This document shows positions 9,246 to 19,375 of a stretch of 64,000 nt of DNA, piece by piece (position 1 is the first letter of the stretch; each line of letters begins with the position of its first letter). The DNA lies in assembly GCF_904846605.1 (NCBI RefSeq), contig NZ_CAJHBI010000006.1:1-64000 (forward strand). Reading direction: 5' to 3'. A program made the translations under genes and the position numbers. Below the pieces are notes generated by a model. That model saw nothing but the letters and a program-made list of their open reading frames with translations. It did not search any database and was not told the origin of the DNA. This DNA comes from Psychrobacter sp. 72-O-c (GTDB lineage: Bacteria > Pseudomonadota > Gammaproteobacteria > Pseudomonadales > Moraxellaceae).

Positions 9246-9839
9246 TTGCTTACAGCCAAATTTGATCAGCTGGTAAAACAGCTGCGTATTTTACCGGGTG
9301 TTGGTCAAAAGAGCGCCCAGCGTATGGCGCTACATCTGCTGACTAAAAAACGTCCCCAAGGGATGGCGCTTGCTCAAGCACTTGATGAGGCGATGCGTGA
9401 TATCGTTGAGTGTCAGCGCTGTCATAGCTTTAGTGACGATAGTATTTGTCCCCTATGCCAAGATCCAAGACGCGATGATAACTTATTATGTGTGGTCGAG
9501 ACTGCTGCTGATGTAATGGCCATAGAGCAGACTGCTGGCTACCGTGGGCGTTATTTTGTATTAGGTGGGCATTTGTCACCGATTGATGGTATTAGCGCGG
9601 ATGATTTAAATATTGAGCAGCTGGTATGGCGGGTTAAGCAAGAGCCTGTTGAAGAGCTGATATTGGCAACTGGAACCACCGTTGAAGGGCAGACCACCGC
9701 ACATTTTATCAGTGAAGCAGTGAGCCGGCATGTCAATAAAGTCACCCGTTTAGCTCAAGGCGTTCCAATGGGCGGCGAGCTTGAATATCTTGATAGCATG
9801 ACCCTTGGTCAAGCGATACAAAATCGTTCTTTTTTATAA
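9246..9839 (+). CDS. recR: Recombination mediator protein RecR
   Basis: RecFOR-pathway protein that helps load RecA on gapped DNA. The 197 residues contain the helix-hairpin-helix [16 protein letters not shown] (about 13-28), a four-cysteine zinc finger (C56, C59, C68, C71), the Toprim segment [14 protein letters not shown], and the C-terminal [16 protein letters not shown]. The start is TTG at 9246, chosen because AAAGGAAG sits at good distance and the protein then begins at the conserved N-terminus; no nearby ATG fits. Confidence 0.95.
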   Translation: MLTAKFDQLVKQLRILPGVGQKSAQRMALHLLTKKRPQGMALAQALDEAMRDIVECQRCHSFSDDSICPLCQDPRRDDNLLCVVETAADVMAIEQTAGYRGRYFVLGGHLSPIDGISADDLNIEQLVWRVKQEPVEELILATGTTVEGQTTAHFISEAVSRHVNKVTRLAQGVPMGGELEYLDSMTLGQAIQNRSFL

Positions 9840-10047
9840 ACCTTCTTATAAAAAATTGAGAGTTTTGCGCGGGTGTTTTTTATCATTATTGACAAGAGCT
9901 GCTTAAAATTTCGAGCGCTTATCTGCCATTTTATTACCTGATATTGCTATACTGCGCCTATTAATTTTCTTCAATGTTTTATTTTTAACCTTTTTAATCG
10001 CCATTTTTTAGCGTTTTTCTCTTTTCTATTTATGCAGGTATCTGCCC

Positions 10048-11382
10048 GTGTCTGACCATTCTGATCTAAGCGCCTCAGCTAACCCTTTTTTGTCCTCCAA
10101 AACTGCTGACTCTATTGATAAAGTTACTCATAATAGTCAACCAAACGAAACGATTGATTCAAACTCAGCAGTATTGCCGTCAGAGCCTGATATTGATGCG
10201 TTGTTAGACGTGGCTGATGAACTGCCGGTTACTTGGATAAAACAGCAATACCAGCTCAATGAGGTTATTGATGCGCTAGAGAGTTGCGGGCGGGTGGCAT
10301 TAGATACTGAGTTTATCAAGCGCGATACTTATTATCCGCGTTTGGCACTGGTGCAGCTAAATACTGGCGATCATGTTTATTTAGTAGACGCACCGCAGCT
10401 GCAACTGGAAGAATTGTGGCAAGCACTGAGCGAAGTTGATGTCGCTATTTGGCATGCTTGCGGAGAAGATTTAGGTATTTTTTACCTGTTGTCCGGCTGT
10501 CCACCATTAACCAATATTTTTGATACCCAGATTGCTTTGTCCTATTTGACTGGACAATTACAAATGGGCTATCAGCAGGCGCTTGATGATCAGTTAGATA
10601 TGCATATTGATAAAGAACAAAGCCAGTCTGATTGGCTCATGCGTCCGTTATCAGATGAGCAAGAGCAATATGCGATTGATGATGTACGCTTTTTGCCCGC
10701 CTTATACTTAAGTCTTGAACACGCGCTTAAGTCGCAAGGACTCTTTGACTATGTGTGGGCAGACTGCCAGCTGTACGCCCACGATCTATATCAGGCTCAG
10801 CATGTCGAAGATGAGGCCATGTATCTAACGATGGCAGACTATCGTTATAACTCACAACAAATGGCCACTTTACAAGCGATAGCGACATGGCGTGAGGAGC
10901 TGGCACGGGCGACCAATCAACCTCGTACTTTTGTGATTAAAAAACAAGCGGTACGTGAGATTATCACTGAAAAGCCTAGCAATATGCGCGAGCTGGCCCA
11001 TAAAACGACGATTCACCGAAGTATGCTGCGTCTGTATGGAGACGAGTTGATGAAGGTGATTAATGATGCAAAAATGCTGGCGCCTGTCGAGCATCCACCT
11101 TGTCTACTGCCGCCTTACCGCTCCAAAAATAAAGTTCTATCAAAAGCCGTACAAGAAGTGGTGGATAAGCAGTCAGAGCAAATTGGTGTACCCGCTAATG
11201 TATTGATGCGTAAAAAATGGCTGGGTCAGCTGTATGAAGTCATTGCCTTTGATAAAGATCTAGATGAGTTACCACAAGGGTTAAAGGGCTGGCGTAATGA
11301 ATGGGTCACCCAAATATTGATACCTGTTATTAACAAACATAAAGTTGAATTAAAGCAAGGTATGGGTATCAATAGTAAATAG
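10048..11382 (+). CDS. rnd: Ribonuclease D
   Basis: 3'-5' exoribonuclease that trims tRNA and small-RNA precursors. Exonuclease motifs of the DEDDy type: D86 and E88 in ALDTEFIKRDTYYPRL, D141 in WHACGEDL, and Y208 with D212 in YAIDDVRFLP. An HRDC domain follows near residues 270-350 (LQAIATWREELARATNQPR). The 444 residues exceed the family norm (about 375) because of a Ser/Asp-rich N-terminal extension of about 60 residues. The start is GTG at 10048. In many relatives rnd neighbours ycgL; here ycgL is 7.6 kb away, so the gcv block lies between them. Confidence 0.93.
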   Translation: MSDHSDLSASANPFLSSKTADSIDKVTHNSQPNETIDSNSAVLPSEPDIDALLDVADELPVTWIKQQYQLNEVIDALESCGRVALDTEFIKRDTYYPRLALVQLNTGDHVYLVDAPQLQLEELWQALSEVDVAIWHACGEDLGIFYLLSGCPPLTNIFDTQIALSYLTGQLQMGYQQALDDQLDMHIDKEQSQSDWLMRPLSDEQEQYAIDDVRFLPALYLSLEHALKSQGLFDYVWADCQLYAHDLYQAQHVEDEAMYLTMADYRYNSQQMATLQAIATWREELARATNQPRTFVIKKQAVREIITEKPSNMRELAHKTTIHRSMLRLYGDELMKVINDAKMLAPVEHPPCLLPPYRSKNKVLSKAVQEVVDKQSEQIGVPANVLMRKKWLGQLYEVIAFDKDLDELPQGLKGWRNEWVTQILIPVINKHKVELKQGMGINSK

Positions 11383-11415
11383 CGATAACTGTAATGGTTA
11401 TAAGTTTAATAGCTA

Positions 11416-12111
11416 TTAACGTTTAAATTGCCCATGCTGTAAAAAGTGTGCAATTTGCTCAGCTACTGCTGCATTGACTAACATTCCTGTATGAGATACC
11501 GGCATGATTAGGTGGTCAGCGGCAGCGTCAAGTTTGGTCTCTTTCAAATATACTGTGCCATCGTGTATAAGATACTCATCAAGTAATGGACTATCTGCTT
11601 TACGTAGTTTGCGGTTATGATACTGCAGAAATAGTTGCCCCAAACCCTTGGGGCGGTTCCCCGCAATTATACCCAAAGTGATGTGCTCAGGTAATGGCGC
11701 TACCGTCCCATCTAATGCGTCAATATACGATTTTCCTACCACAGCAGGCGTCAACCGCCAAATATAATCAGCACAGATACTACCAACATGCGGTGTGCCA
11801 AGCGTCACGCAGCGTCCAATCTGCCATTGCGGATAGTGATAAACAAAATCCCGGATAATAAGTCCACCTAAGCTATGACCTATAAGGTCTATCGGCTGGT
11901 CAGGATGATGATGTTGCTCAAGCCAATTATTGAGACGTTGGCTATTTATTTTTATACCATCACGCATACTACGATAACCGTATTGATGAGTATCAAACCC
12001 TTGCGCTTGTAAGCGCTTAGCGAGTGGGCACATAATCCATGCGGTTTGGTGCAAACCATGAATAAGAATAACGCGGTTTCTTTTTGGGATTTGTGGTATT
12101 TTTTGCGGCAT
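11416..12111 (-). CDS. Lipase-like alpha/beta hydrolase
   Basis: A 231-residue hydrolase with VILIHGLHQTAWIMCPLAKRL at the N-terminus and the nucleophile elbow IGHSLGGLIIRDF (S80). The pattern resembles PGAP1/lipase class 2-like esterases that act on lipids or acyl esters. The late PVSHTGMLVN provides the probable catalytic histidine. No signal peptide is seen, so it is predicted to be cytoplasmic. It is convergent with rnd (33 bp apart) and separated from gcvP by a strong terminator. Confidence 0.8.
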   Translation of the reverse strand: MPQKIPQIPKRNRVILIHGLHQTAWIMCPLAKRLQAQGFDTHQYGYRSMRDGIKINSQRLNNWLEQHHHPDQPIDLIGHSLGGLIIRDFVYHYPQWQIGRCVTLGTPHVGSICADYIWRLTPAVVGKSYIDALDGTVAPLPEHITLGIIAGNRPKGLGQLFLQYHNRKLRKADSPLLDEYLIHDGTVYLKETKLDAAADHLIMPVSHTGMLVNAAVAEQIAHFLQHGQFKR

Positions 12112-12245
12112 TGGTCAGTCCATAAAAGTTGTTTGGCTTGATAAGTTAACTGTCGTTTTTATCATTGTATGGTTTTATTATAGTGTTAAATGCCGATTTA
12201 AAATGCCAAGTGTGGTCATTATTAATAGACAACAATAAATAAAAA

Positions 12246-12276
12246 AACCTCCAAGTCAGCTGCTGACTTGGAGGTT
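12246..12276 (-). terminator. Rho-independent terminator of gcvP
   Basis: A perfect 15-bp stem (AACCTCCAAGTCAGC and its complement) around a single base, followed on the minus strand by seven T. It lies 40 bp after the gcvP stop and ends the gcv transcript. Confidence 0.9.
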
Positions 12277-12315
12277 TATGTTATGGCTCAATTAAAAAGC
12301 TACCGTTATCGAAGA

Positions 12316-15219
12316 CTACATGTAGTTTTCGATACTTGGGCAAGAACATCTTAGGTTCTTATCGCCGTAAGCATCATCAATGCGTGAAACACTTGGCCAG
12401 AACTTATGTGCGCGGACATAAGGTAGTGGGAATGCAGCAGTATCACGGCTGTATGGATGTGACCATTCGCTATTAGTGATCATAGATGCCGTATGCGGCG
12501 CATTCACTAATGGGTTGTCTTCAGCTGTCCAGCCATCTTCGCCAGATTTGATTTTCATAGCTTCTTCTTGGATAGATTTTAGCGCACTGATAAAGCGGTC
12601 TAATTCTTCTTTTGATTCAGACTCAGTAGGCTCAATCATCAAGGTACCAGCTACTGGGAAACTCATGGTTGGGGCATGGAAGCCATAATCCATTAAGCGC
12701 TTAGCAATTTCACTTTCACTAATGCCGGTTTCTTCTTTAAGCGGACGAATATCGATGATACATTCGTGCGCAACTTGTCCATTTTTACCCGCATAAAGAA
12801 CAGGGTAATGATCTTTAAGCTCAGAGGCGACATAGTTAGCATTCAATAGCGCTAGATGGGTGGCCTCTAACAGACCATCACGGCCCATCATTGCAATATA
12901 CATCCATGAGATTGGCAAAATACTGGCTGAGCCATAAGGCGCTGCCGACACTGCTGTTAAGTCTTTTTGCGCATTATGTACGGGGCTAATGGCATGGTTG
13001 GCCATGAATGGGGCTAAGTGCGCCTTCATACCGATGGGACCCATACCAGGACCGCCGCCGCCATGTGGAATACAGAAGGTTTTGTGCAAGTTCATGTGTA
13101 GCACGTCTGCGCCCACATCAGCTGGTTGCATGATACCGACCTGTGCATTCATGTTAGCGCCATCCATATACACTTGACCGCCATGCTTATGGATAAGGTC
13201 ACACATGATACGGATGCCTTCTTCGAACACACCATGCGTTGATGGATAAGTGATCATCAAGGCACCGAGATTCTCGCTATGCTCTTCACATTTAGCCGTT
13301 AGGTCAGCGATATCAACGTTACCATTGTCATCAGTTAGAACCACGACTACTTTCATACCCATCATGATTGCTGTTGCAGGATTGGTACCATGCGCAGACT
13401 TAGGAATGAGACAGATATCGCGATTGGTCTCACCTAGTGACTCATGATAGCGGCGGATAGCCAATAGACCGGCGTACTCACCTGAGGCGCCAGAGTTCGG
13501 CTGCATAGACACATCATCAAAACCAGTGATGGCTTTTAGTTGGTCTTGTAGGCTATCAATCATGTCGATATAACCAGTGACTTGGTCACGTGGTGCAAAA
13601 GGATGCACGTTGGCAAACTCAGGCCAAGTGATAGGCAGCATCTCACTAGTTGCATTCAGCTTCATAGTACAGCTACCAAGCGCAATCATACTACGGTTCA
13701 TCGCCAAATCTTTATCTTCAAGCGATTTTAAATAACGTAGCATTTCATGCTCGGTATGATGCGAGTTAAAGACCGGATGACTCAAGATAGCGTCGGTACG
13801 TAGATGCGCTGCCTCTAAAGAAATAGTCGCGTCTTCAGGTAAGTCATGCGACTTACTAACGAATAGCTGGGTCAAGACGTTGAAGTCTTTTTGATCGCTA
13901 ATTTCATTAAAAGAAACGCTTAATTTGGTGTCACCAAGCCGCCATAAGTTATAGCCAACATTGTCCGCATTTTTAAAAATTTGCGTGGCCAATTTTTCTG
14001 AACCACAGTCAACAACGACGGTATCAAAGAATTGCTCATGCACCACATTCAGGTCACTATTACTGTCATCAGTGGTCCGGATGACCTCAGCAAAGGCAGT
14101 CGCGAAAGCATGAATGCGAGTAGCAATGCGCTTAACGCCACTTGGACCGTGATAGACGGCATACATACCAGCTAGATTAGCCAGTAATACTTGCGAGGTA
14201 CAGATGTTTGAGTTGGCTTTTTCGCGGCGAATATGCTGCTCACGCGTTTGTAGCGCCATACGTAGGGCAGGGTTGCCGTGCGCATCTATTGAGACCCCAA
14301 TAATACGACCAGGTGCTGAGCGCTTGGCTTTATCTGAGAATGCAAAGTAGGCGGCATGTGGACCACCAAAACCCATAGGAATACCAAAGCGCTGCGTGCT
14401 ACCTAGTGCGACGTCGGCACCCATATCAGCGGGTGATTTTAACAATACCAAGCTCATGATGTCACTGACCACTGAGGTATAAGTTTTGTTTTTCTTCACG
14501 GCACTAATAACGTCCGTTAAATCTTTAACATCGCCTTCATGACCGACATACTGGAAGATCGCACCGAAGTAGTCGCCAGATTCAGCCAATTCAAAATCAC
14601 CAACGATAACGTCCCAACCAAAGTACTTAGCACGGGTACGGATAACGTCTAACGTCTGTGGGTAAATGCGCTCATCAACGAAAAACTGGTTTGATTTGCT
14701 TTTGCTCATACGCTTAGACATTGACATGGCTTCAGCCGCTGCCGTTGCTTCGTCAAGTAGCGAGGCACCTGCCATTTCAAGGCCTGTCAAATCAATACAA
14801 ACTTGCTGGAAGTTAAGCAACGCTTCTAGACGACCTTGAGAAATCTCAGCTTGATAAGGGGTGTAAGCGGTATACCAGCCTGGATTTTCTAACACGTTAC
14901 GTTGAATAACCGCTGGCATACGTACTGGTGAATAGCCTTGGCCAATATAGCTTTTATTGACGGTGATTTTGTCTGCCATCACACGCAATCTAGCTAGTGC
15001 GCCGTGTTCACTCATCGCTAGTGGTAAATCTAACTCTTTATGCATGCGTACCGGCTCAGGCACAGTATCGTTAATAAAGCTTGCCATATCATCATAGCCA
15101 ACCGCTTTTAGCATATCGGCTTGTTTGCTGTCGTTAGAACCTAGATGGCGATAGACAAATTCAGATTCGTTGAATAGTCCTTTAAAGGTATCAAAGGTAG
15201 GTTTTTCAGAGGTAGTCAT
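12316..15219 (-). CDS. gcvP: Glycine dehydrogenase (decarboxylating), P protein
   Basis: PLP-dependent P protein of the glycine cleavage system: decarboxylates glycine and transfers the aminomethyl group to lipoyl-GcvH. The single-chain form has 967 residues, the usual length for the fused alpha/beta type. Visible are MRMALQTREQHIRREKANSNIC-type segments, SMQPNSGASGEYAGL, and the glycine-rich PLP site NLHKTFCIPHGGGGPG with the lysine at about residue 713. It is the last gene of the gcv cluster and is separated from gcvH by a nitroreductase gene. Expression should follow glycine through the riboswitch upstream of gcvT, if transcription reads through. Confidence 0.97.
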   Translation of the reverse strand: MTTSEKPTFDTFKGLFNESEFVYRHLGSNDSKQADMLKAVGYDDMASFINDTVPEPVRMHKELDLPLAMSEHGALARLRVMADKITVNKSYIGQGYSPVRMPAVIQRNVLENPGWYTAYTPYQAEISQGRLEALLNFQQVCIDLTGLEMAGASLLDEATAAAEAMSMSKRMSKSKSNQFFVDERIYPQTLDVIRTRAKYFGWDVIVGDFELAESGDYFGAIFQYVGHEGDVKDLTDVISAVKKNKTYTSVVSDIMSLVLLKSPADMGADVALGSTQRFGIPMGFGGPHAAYFAFSDKAKRSAPGRIIGVSIDAHGNPALRMALQTREQHIRREKANSNICTSQVLLANLAGMYAVYHGPSGVKRIATRIHAFATAFAEVIRTTDDSNSDLNVVHEQFFDTVVVDCGSEKLATQIFKNADNVGYNLWRLGDTKLSVSFNEISDQKDFNVLTQLFVSKSHDLPEDATISLEAAHLRTDAILSHPVFNSHHTEHEMLRYLKSLEDKDLAMNRSMIALGSCTMKLNATSEMLPITWPEFANVHPFAPRDQVTGYIDMIDSLQDQLKAITGFDDVSMQPNSGASGEYAGLLAIRRYHESLGETNRDICLIPKSAHGTNPATAIMMGMKVVVVLTDDNGNVDIADLTAKCEEHSENLGALMITYPSTHGVFEEGIRIMCDLIHKHGGQVYMDGANMNAQVGIMQPADVGADVLHMNLHKTFCIPHGGGGPGMGPIGMKAHLAPFMANHAISPVHNAQKDLTAVSAAPYGSASILPISWMYIAMMGRDGLLEATHLALLNANYVASELKDHYPVLYAGKNGQVAHECIIDIRPLKEETGISESEIAKRLMDYGFHAPTMSFPVAGTLMIEPTESESKEELDRFISALKSIQEEAMKIKSGEDGWTAEDNPLVNAPHTASMITNSEWSHPYSRDTAAFPLPYVRAHKFWPSVSRIDDAYGDKNLRCSCPSIENYM

Positions 15220-15359
15220 GACAGTCCTTAGTAGCGCCGATAAAACAGGCGGTAAGTATGGTGAAAAAATAAGTATAGTAAAAATGAGTAGGGTAAAAGT
15301 GTCTTGGTAAATTTAAACTGAGTCGTTAATAAGTAACGAACTGCTTAATGCACGATTAA

Positions 15360-16208
15360 TTAAACGTAATGCACAAACTGCTCTTGATCAAAGCGATACT
15401 GCGAACTATAAATGCCATTATCGGCACGCTCACCAGCGCCAATCATCATGACAATATGGTGATCATCACCCAAGCCTAATAAGCGCTTCATCGCCGGCTC
15501 ATCGAAGCCGCCCATCGGACAGCTATCAAACCCATGTGCTCGCAGTGCCAGCATTAGGTTTTCGGCGGCAAGAGAGGTGTTGTTAGTCGCCCAATTTTTG
15601 ACATCTTCAAAGGTATAATAAGGCGATTTAATCGGTCCTTTTACCTGTCTAAAAACTTGAGTAGCACCCCATTTAGCAACTGATACCACATTAACTGGAC
15701 CCCGCAAAAAATCCATGGCCACTACTTTGGTGTAGTAGTCTTTGACCTTTTTTGGTACCGGCGTATCAGGATACTCACGCAAAATTTGCTGGGCGTGATC
15801 ATGCCAATTATTAGTGCGTGCAACGACTGCTATCAAACGTGCTGATGTTTTAGCAGCATTTTGATTCATACAGTTTTTGATAGCGCGTTGGCGATTATCA
15901 GCACTATCGATGACATAAAACTCCCACGGCTGTAGATTGCTAGAGTTTGGCGCTAGCATGGCTAAGCGTAGACAATCTGCCAATACATCGTCAGGAATTG
16001 GGGTGTCAGTAAAACGTCGTACTGAACGGCGTGACTCTACGATGTCGCGAAACGCTTGCAGTTGCGGCGTATGGTCAGGCATCGCTACGCGGTTTGCTTT
16101 ATCTGTACCCGCACTAGCACTTTGTTGTTTAGAGGCTTGATGAGACGATGGTGAATTTTGAGCATCGAGCGCATCGGTTTGATTCGCGTTAGTATCGGCT
16201 GGTTTCAT
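15360..16208 (-). CDS. Nitroreductase-family protein
   Basis: FMN-dependent nitroreductase-type oxidoreductase of 282 residues. RRSVRRFTDTPIPDD and MLAPNSSNLQPWEFYVID are the phosphate- and flavin-binding segments; AAENLMLALRAHGFDSCPMGGFDE is the C-terminal active-site helix and loop. The first 45 residues are polar and Gln/Ser/Ala-rich, without a known domain. GGAG seven bases before the ATG supports the long start. It sits on the same strand between gcvH and gcvP (gaps 242 and 140 bp), an uncommon insertion in the glycine cleavage cluster. The substrate is unknown. Confidence 0.87.
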   Translation of the reverse strand: MKPADTNANQTDALDAQNSPSSHQASKQQSASAGTDKANRVAMPDHTPQLQAFRDIVESRRSVRRFTDTPIPDDVLADCLRLAMLAPNSSNLQPWEFYVIDSADNRQRAIKNCMNQNAAKTSARLIAVVARTNNWHDHAQQILREYPDTPVPKKVKDYYTKVVAMDFLRGPVNVVSVAKWGATQVFRQVKGPIKSPYYTFEDVKNWATNNTSLAAENLMLALRAHGFDSCPMGGFDEPAMKRLLGLGDDHHIVMMIGAGERADNGIYSSQYRFDQEQFVHYV

Positions 16209-16450
16209 AGGTGACTCCAGAGCAGGGTAGCAGGTGATAGGTATAAAAGAGATGACAGCAGTGAGCTGTGAATAGTATTAAGGACTGTTGAATAAGCGCC
16301 ATTAAATAACCGCTATGAGCATGAATAGCAGATGTTGCATGCAGGCTATACATTGTTAAATAATGGCAGATACCAACTGGCGTTAATATCTGCAAGTTTA
16401 CAATAATCTACCTTGCAATAATTTATAAAGCTTAATACCAAATGAGCAAC

Positions 16451-16831
16451 TTATAGCTCGTTTTCATACTCATCAGCACTCATTAACGCCTCATAGTCTT
16501 CCATGTTGTCAGGCTTCATTCTAAAGAACCAACCTTCACCATACGGGTCTGAGTTGATGATTTCAGGGTCATCCTCTAAGCTTTCATTGACAGCAACGAC
16601 TTCGCCTGAGATAGGCGCATACACATCAGACGCCGCTTTTACCGACTCAACGACTGAGATTTCTTCATCAACAGAGATGTTAGCGCCCACTTCTGGTAGC
16701 TCAACAAATACCACATCCCCTAATAAATCTTGGGCATGGTCGGTGATACCAACAGTGATGGTGCCGTCGTCTTCAAGGCGTAACCACTCATGGCTGGCGA
16801 TATATTTTAATTCTGCTGGGACATTACTCAT
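16451..16831 (-). CDS. gcvH: Glycine cleavage system H protein
   Basis: Lipoyl carrier of the glycine cleavage system, shuttling the aminomethyl group between P and T proteins. It has 126 residues with [21 protein letters not shown], then [13 protein letters not shown], and the lipoylated K65 in [22 protein letters not shown] before the ATG is a strong ribosome site. It is 68 bp downstream of gcvT, so the two are surely cotranscribed. Confidence 0.97.
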   Translation of the reverse strand: MSNVPAELKYIASHEWLRLEDDGTITVGITDHAQDLLGDVVFVELPEVGANISVDEEISVVESVKAASDVYAPISGEVVAVNESLEDDPEIINSDPYGEGWFFRMKPDNMEDYEALMSADEYENEL

Positions 16832-16899
16832 AGTGTCTCTCCTAAGTGATAGAGGTTGTGGAACATTAATGGGTATAAATTAAGAGCTGTAAAGTTTAA

Positions 16900-18093
16900 T
16901 CACGAATCAAACTGTTGCTTACCATTACGGACAAAAGGTAGCTTAAGAACACGGACATCGACGAATTTGCCTTTACCGCGCAAATCAATTTGTACATTAT
17001 CAACGTCTGATAGGCTAGCAGGAACACGGGCTATAGCGATAGAGTTTTTTAGGCTAGGAGAGAAGGTGCCGCTGGTAATGATACCTGTCTGCTCGTTATC
17101 TGTCCCTTGATTGATGGACACTGCCATGCCTTCACGTAACACGCCACGGCTGGTGAGTAACAGGCCGACTTGTTTCATCGCAGTATGGTCATCTTTAGCT
17201 TGTTTACGCTTACTGACTAGTGCTTCGCGACCAACAAAGTCACGCTCATCTTTTAGTGCTAGCGTCCAACCCATGTTGCATTCATATGGACTGATGGTCT
17301 CATCCATATCGTGACCATAGAGGTTCAAACCCGCTTCCATGCGTAGGGTATCGCGTGCGCCAAGACCGGCAGGCTTAATACCGTTTTCTTTTAATTGCTC
17401 AAAGAACGCGGGCGCATCATCGCCATGCATGATGACTTCAACGCCATCTTCTCCAGTATAACCCGTGCGTGCGACAAACCAGTTTGGACCTTCGATATCA
17501 GTCAGGTCAGCACCAACAAAAGGCGTTATTGTTCCAAGGGTATCAGCCCAGCTTGGTTTGGCTTGTGCTAGTTTTTCAACCGCATTGGGTCCTTGAACCG
17601 CAAGCATAGCAAGCTCTGTACGCTCAGTTAGCTGAACGTCAAAATCCTTAGCTACTTTTTCGAACTGTGCCATGTCTTTATCGTGAGTAGCCGCGTTTGA
17701 TACGATACGGTATTCAGTTTCGTCGCTATTCATTAAATAAACAATTAAGTCATCGATGACGCCGCCATGCTCGTTGAGCATGGGAGAATACAAAGCTTTA
17801 CCGACGGTTTTTAGCTTATTGACATCGTTGGCTAATAATTTCTGAAGCCATGCTTTGCTGCCTGCGCCCTCAATATCGATAATGACCATGTGCGAGACAT
17901 CGAACATGCCGGCATCAGTACGTACTGCCTCATGCTCTTCGATTTGTGAGCCGTAGTTAATAGGCAATTCCCAGCCAGAAAAATCCACCAGTTTGCCATC
18001 ACTATCGACGTGAGACTGGTAGAGGGGTGTGCGCTGAGGGGCTTGGTTGTTAGTATCTTGAGTATTGGTGTCTTGGTTATTAGTATCGGTCAT
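16900..18093 (-). CDS. gcvT: Glycine cleavage system T protein (aminomethyltransferase)
   Basis: Transfers the methylene group from aminomethyl-GcvH to tetrahydrofolate, releasing ammonia. The 397 residues carry [28 protein letters not shown] N-terminal folate-binding sequence, [18 protein letters not shown] and [23 protein letters not shown], all typical. About 20 N-terminal residues are Asn/Thr/Gln repeats ([11 protein letters not shown]) with no counterpart in most GcvT proteins. It is the first gene after the tandem glycine riboswitch, with AAGGA before the ATG. Confidence 0.97.
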   Translation of the reverse strand: MTDTNNQDTNTQDTNNQAPQRTPLYQSHVDSDGKLVDFSGWELPINYGSQIEEHEAVRTDAGMFDVSHMVIIDIEGAGSKAWLQKLLANDVNKLKTVGKALYSPMLNEHGGVIDDLIVYLMNSDETEYRIVSNAATHDKDMAQFEKVAKDFDVQLTERTELAMLAVQGPNAVEKLAQAKPSWADTLGTITPFVGADLTDIEGPNWFVARTGYTGEDGVEVIMHGDDAPAFFEQLKENGIKPAGLGARDTLRMEAGLNLYGHDMDETISPYECNMGWTLALKDERDFVGREALVSKRKQAKDDHTAMKQVGLLLTSRGVLREGMAVSINQGTDNEQTGIITSGTFSPSLKNSIAIARVPASLSDVDNVQIDLRGKGKFVDVRVLKLPFVRNGKQQFDS

Positions 18094-18257
18094 AACAAAT
18101 CCTTATGTATACGCCATCAATACTCGTTAAGTATAGTATGTGATGGGCATCGTCAGTAGCGAGAATCAAGCTTACAAAGTGCAAGCGTTGCGGTAAAGGG
18201 TGGCACATAAAAATAAAGCAATCAGCAAAACAGACGCTGAACGTCGGTTTAAGCAAA

Positions 18258-18625
18258 AGCCCTATCTGTCCTGTGACCTGAGATTTTCAACACGTTCCTT
18301 ACATTATGCACGCTCAATATGAGCTGGCTTTAATATAAACCTAGATATTATTAGCCTAAAGCGTATGGTAACGCATTTTCTCCCCTTCGGTGGGTAAGGC
18401 GTCGTCCGTCCTTACCGCTCTCCAGATTTGTTATACCTTATGTTTGAGATTGCAAAATGCCGATAGGCGAAATGCAAATAAACAGTATGGGTATGTGTCT
18501 ATCAGTCCTTTTACCTGAGCGATTAGCAGGGTGGATGCGCCTTCGGTGGTCTTATAGCAGATTTAGACGGCTTAGTTGCGGACAATAAACGCGGCGTCTT
18601 GCTATAAAACTCTCTCCTGAAAAAC
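18258..18625 (-). promoter_or_regulatory. Tandem glycine riboswitch upstream of gcvT
   Basis: On the minus strand two glycine aptamers follow one another. Aptamer 1 (about 18622 to 18495) has GGAGAGAG, then CACCGAAGGCGC, then AAAGGACTGATAGAC. Aptamer 2 (about 18425 to 18258) has TGGAGAGCGG, then CACCGAAGGGG, then ACAGGACAGATAGGG. These are the conserved core elements of the glycine class, in the cooperative two-aptamer arrangement. The leader then runs about 165 nt to gcvT; it includes the small GACG/CGTC hairpin and a T-rich stretch near 18205-18250 that could form the expression platform. By known biology, glycine should switch gcvTHP on. Confidence 0.93.
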
Positions 18626-18631
18626 GCTTTT

Positions 18632-18660
18632 ATTATGAAAGGTTCATAGCCGTTTTACAA
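18632..18660 (-). promoter_or_regulatory. Sigma-70 promoter of the gcv leader
   Basis: On the minus strand TTGTAA (18660-18655) and CATAAT (18637-18632) are separated by exactly 17 bases. Transcription would start near 18625, just before aptamer 1 of the riboswitch. Confidence 0.7.
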
Positions 18661-19033
18661 GTCATCAAACGGATTAAAGTTAATAAACTTAGTAAAAGGC
18701 CGTTATTTTGCTAATATTAAGCGCTAAAATGCTTATAAAATAAGGGTTTGTGTTTTATTAATGATTTAAAAATACTGCTGCTAAATTAATCATCGCAATT
18801 CATTACAGGACTGAATAGGATAATAAGCGACGGTAACAATACTAAGAGTGATATTACCAAGACGTCGCCCCAATAACGTATGTCGATACGTAAAGCGACT
18901 ATTGGTGGCAAAGTAAATTATGCTAGGCTACAATATTATTAGGGTCGTTATTCATAAGTGTTCTAATAGCCGTATTTGATAAATACTATAATCCGTATTT
19001 TGTTTAATTTCTAATGTTTGATAGGGTACCTTT
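18661..19033. other. AT-rich intergenic region upstream of ycgL
   Basis: This stretch separates the divergent gcv leader and ycgL. A TATAAT at 18987-18992 on the plus strand is a plausible -10 for ycgL, without a clear -35. I see no gene, repeat or remnant. Confidence 0.4.
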
Positions 19034-19354
19034 ATGCATTGTGATGTTTATAAATTTACTAAGCGTGATGATATGTATGTTTATATTGCGCGTCCCGACT
19101 ATCCTGACGATACGGATGAGATTAAAGACTGGCTAGGCATACTGCCTAAAGGCTTTCGCACTGGTTTAGGGGTCAGTAAGTTTGTGATGCATCTGGATTT
19201 GGGTGCGACATCAACGCTTGCTCGTGTTGATAAAGAAGAGGTGCTGGCCAAGCTAAAGTCACAAGGATATTTCGTACAGATGCCGCCGCAAGATGTGATG
19301 CGTCGCCAAGCAGAGCTACGCGCTCTCGAAGCTCAAGACAATATATACGACTAA
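19034..19354 (+). CDS. ycgL: YcgL domain protein
   Basis: Small conserved gammaproteobacterial protein of 106 residues: MHCDVYKFTKRDDMYVYI at the start, then LPKGFRTGLGVSKFVMHLDL, then KLKSQGYFVQMPP. These are the family hallmarks. Its biochemical function is not established. GATAGGGT lies before the ATG. A stretch resembling cutA follows 22 bp downstream. Confidence 0.92.
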   Translation: MHCDVYKFTKRDDMYVYIARPDYPDDTDEIKDWLGILPKGFRTGLGVSKFVMHLDLGATSTLARVDKEEVLAKLKSQGYFVQMPPQDVMRRQAELRALEAQDNIYD

Positions 19355-19375
19355 TACGTTTCTTCTAAAGAGCCT

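Noticed and set aside
16503..17314. Plus-strand frames opposite gcvH and gcvT
   Set aside because: Shadows of well-identified minus-strand genes with no ribosome site.
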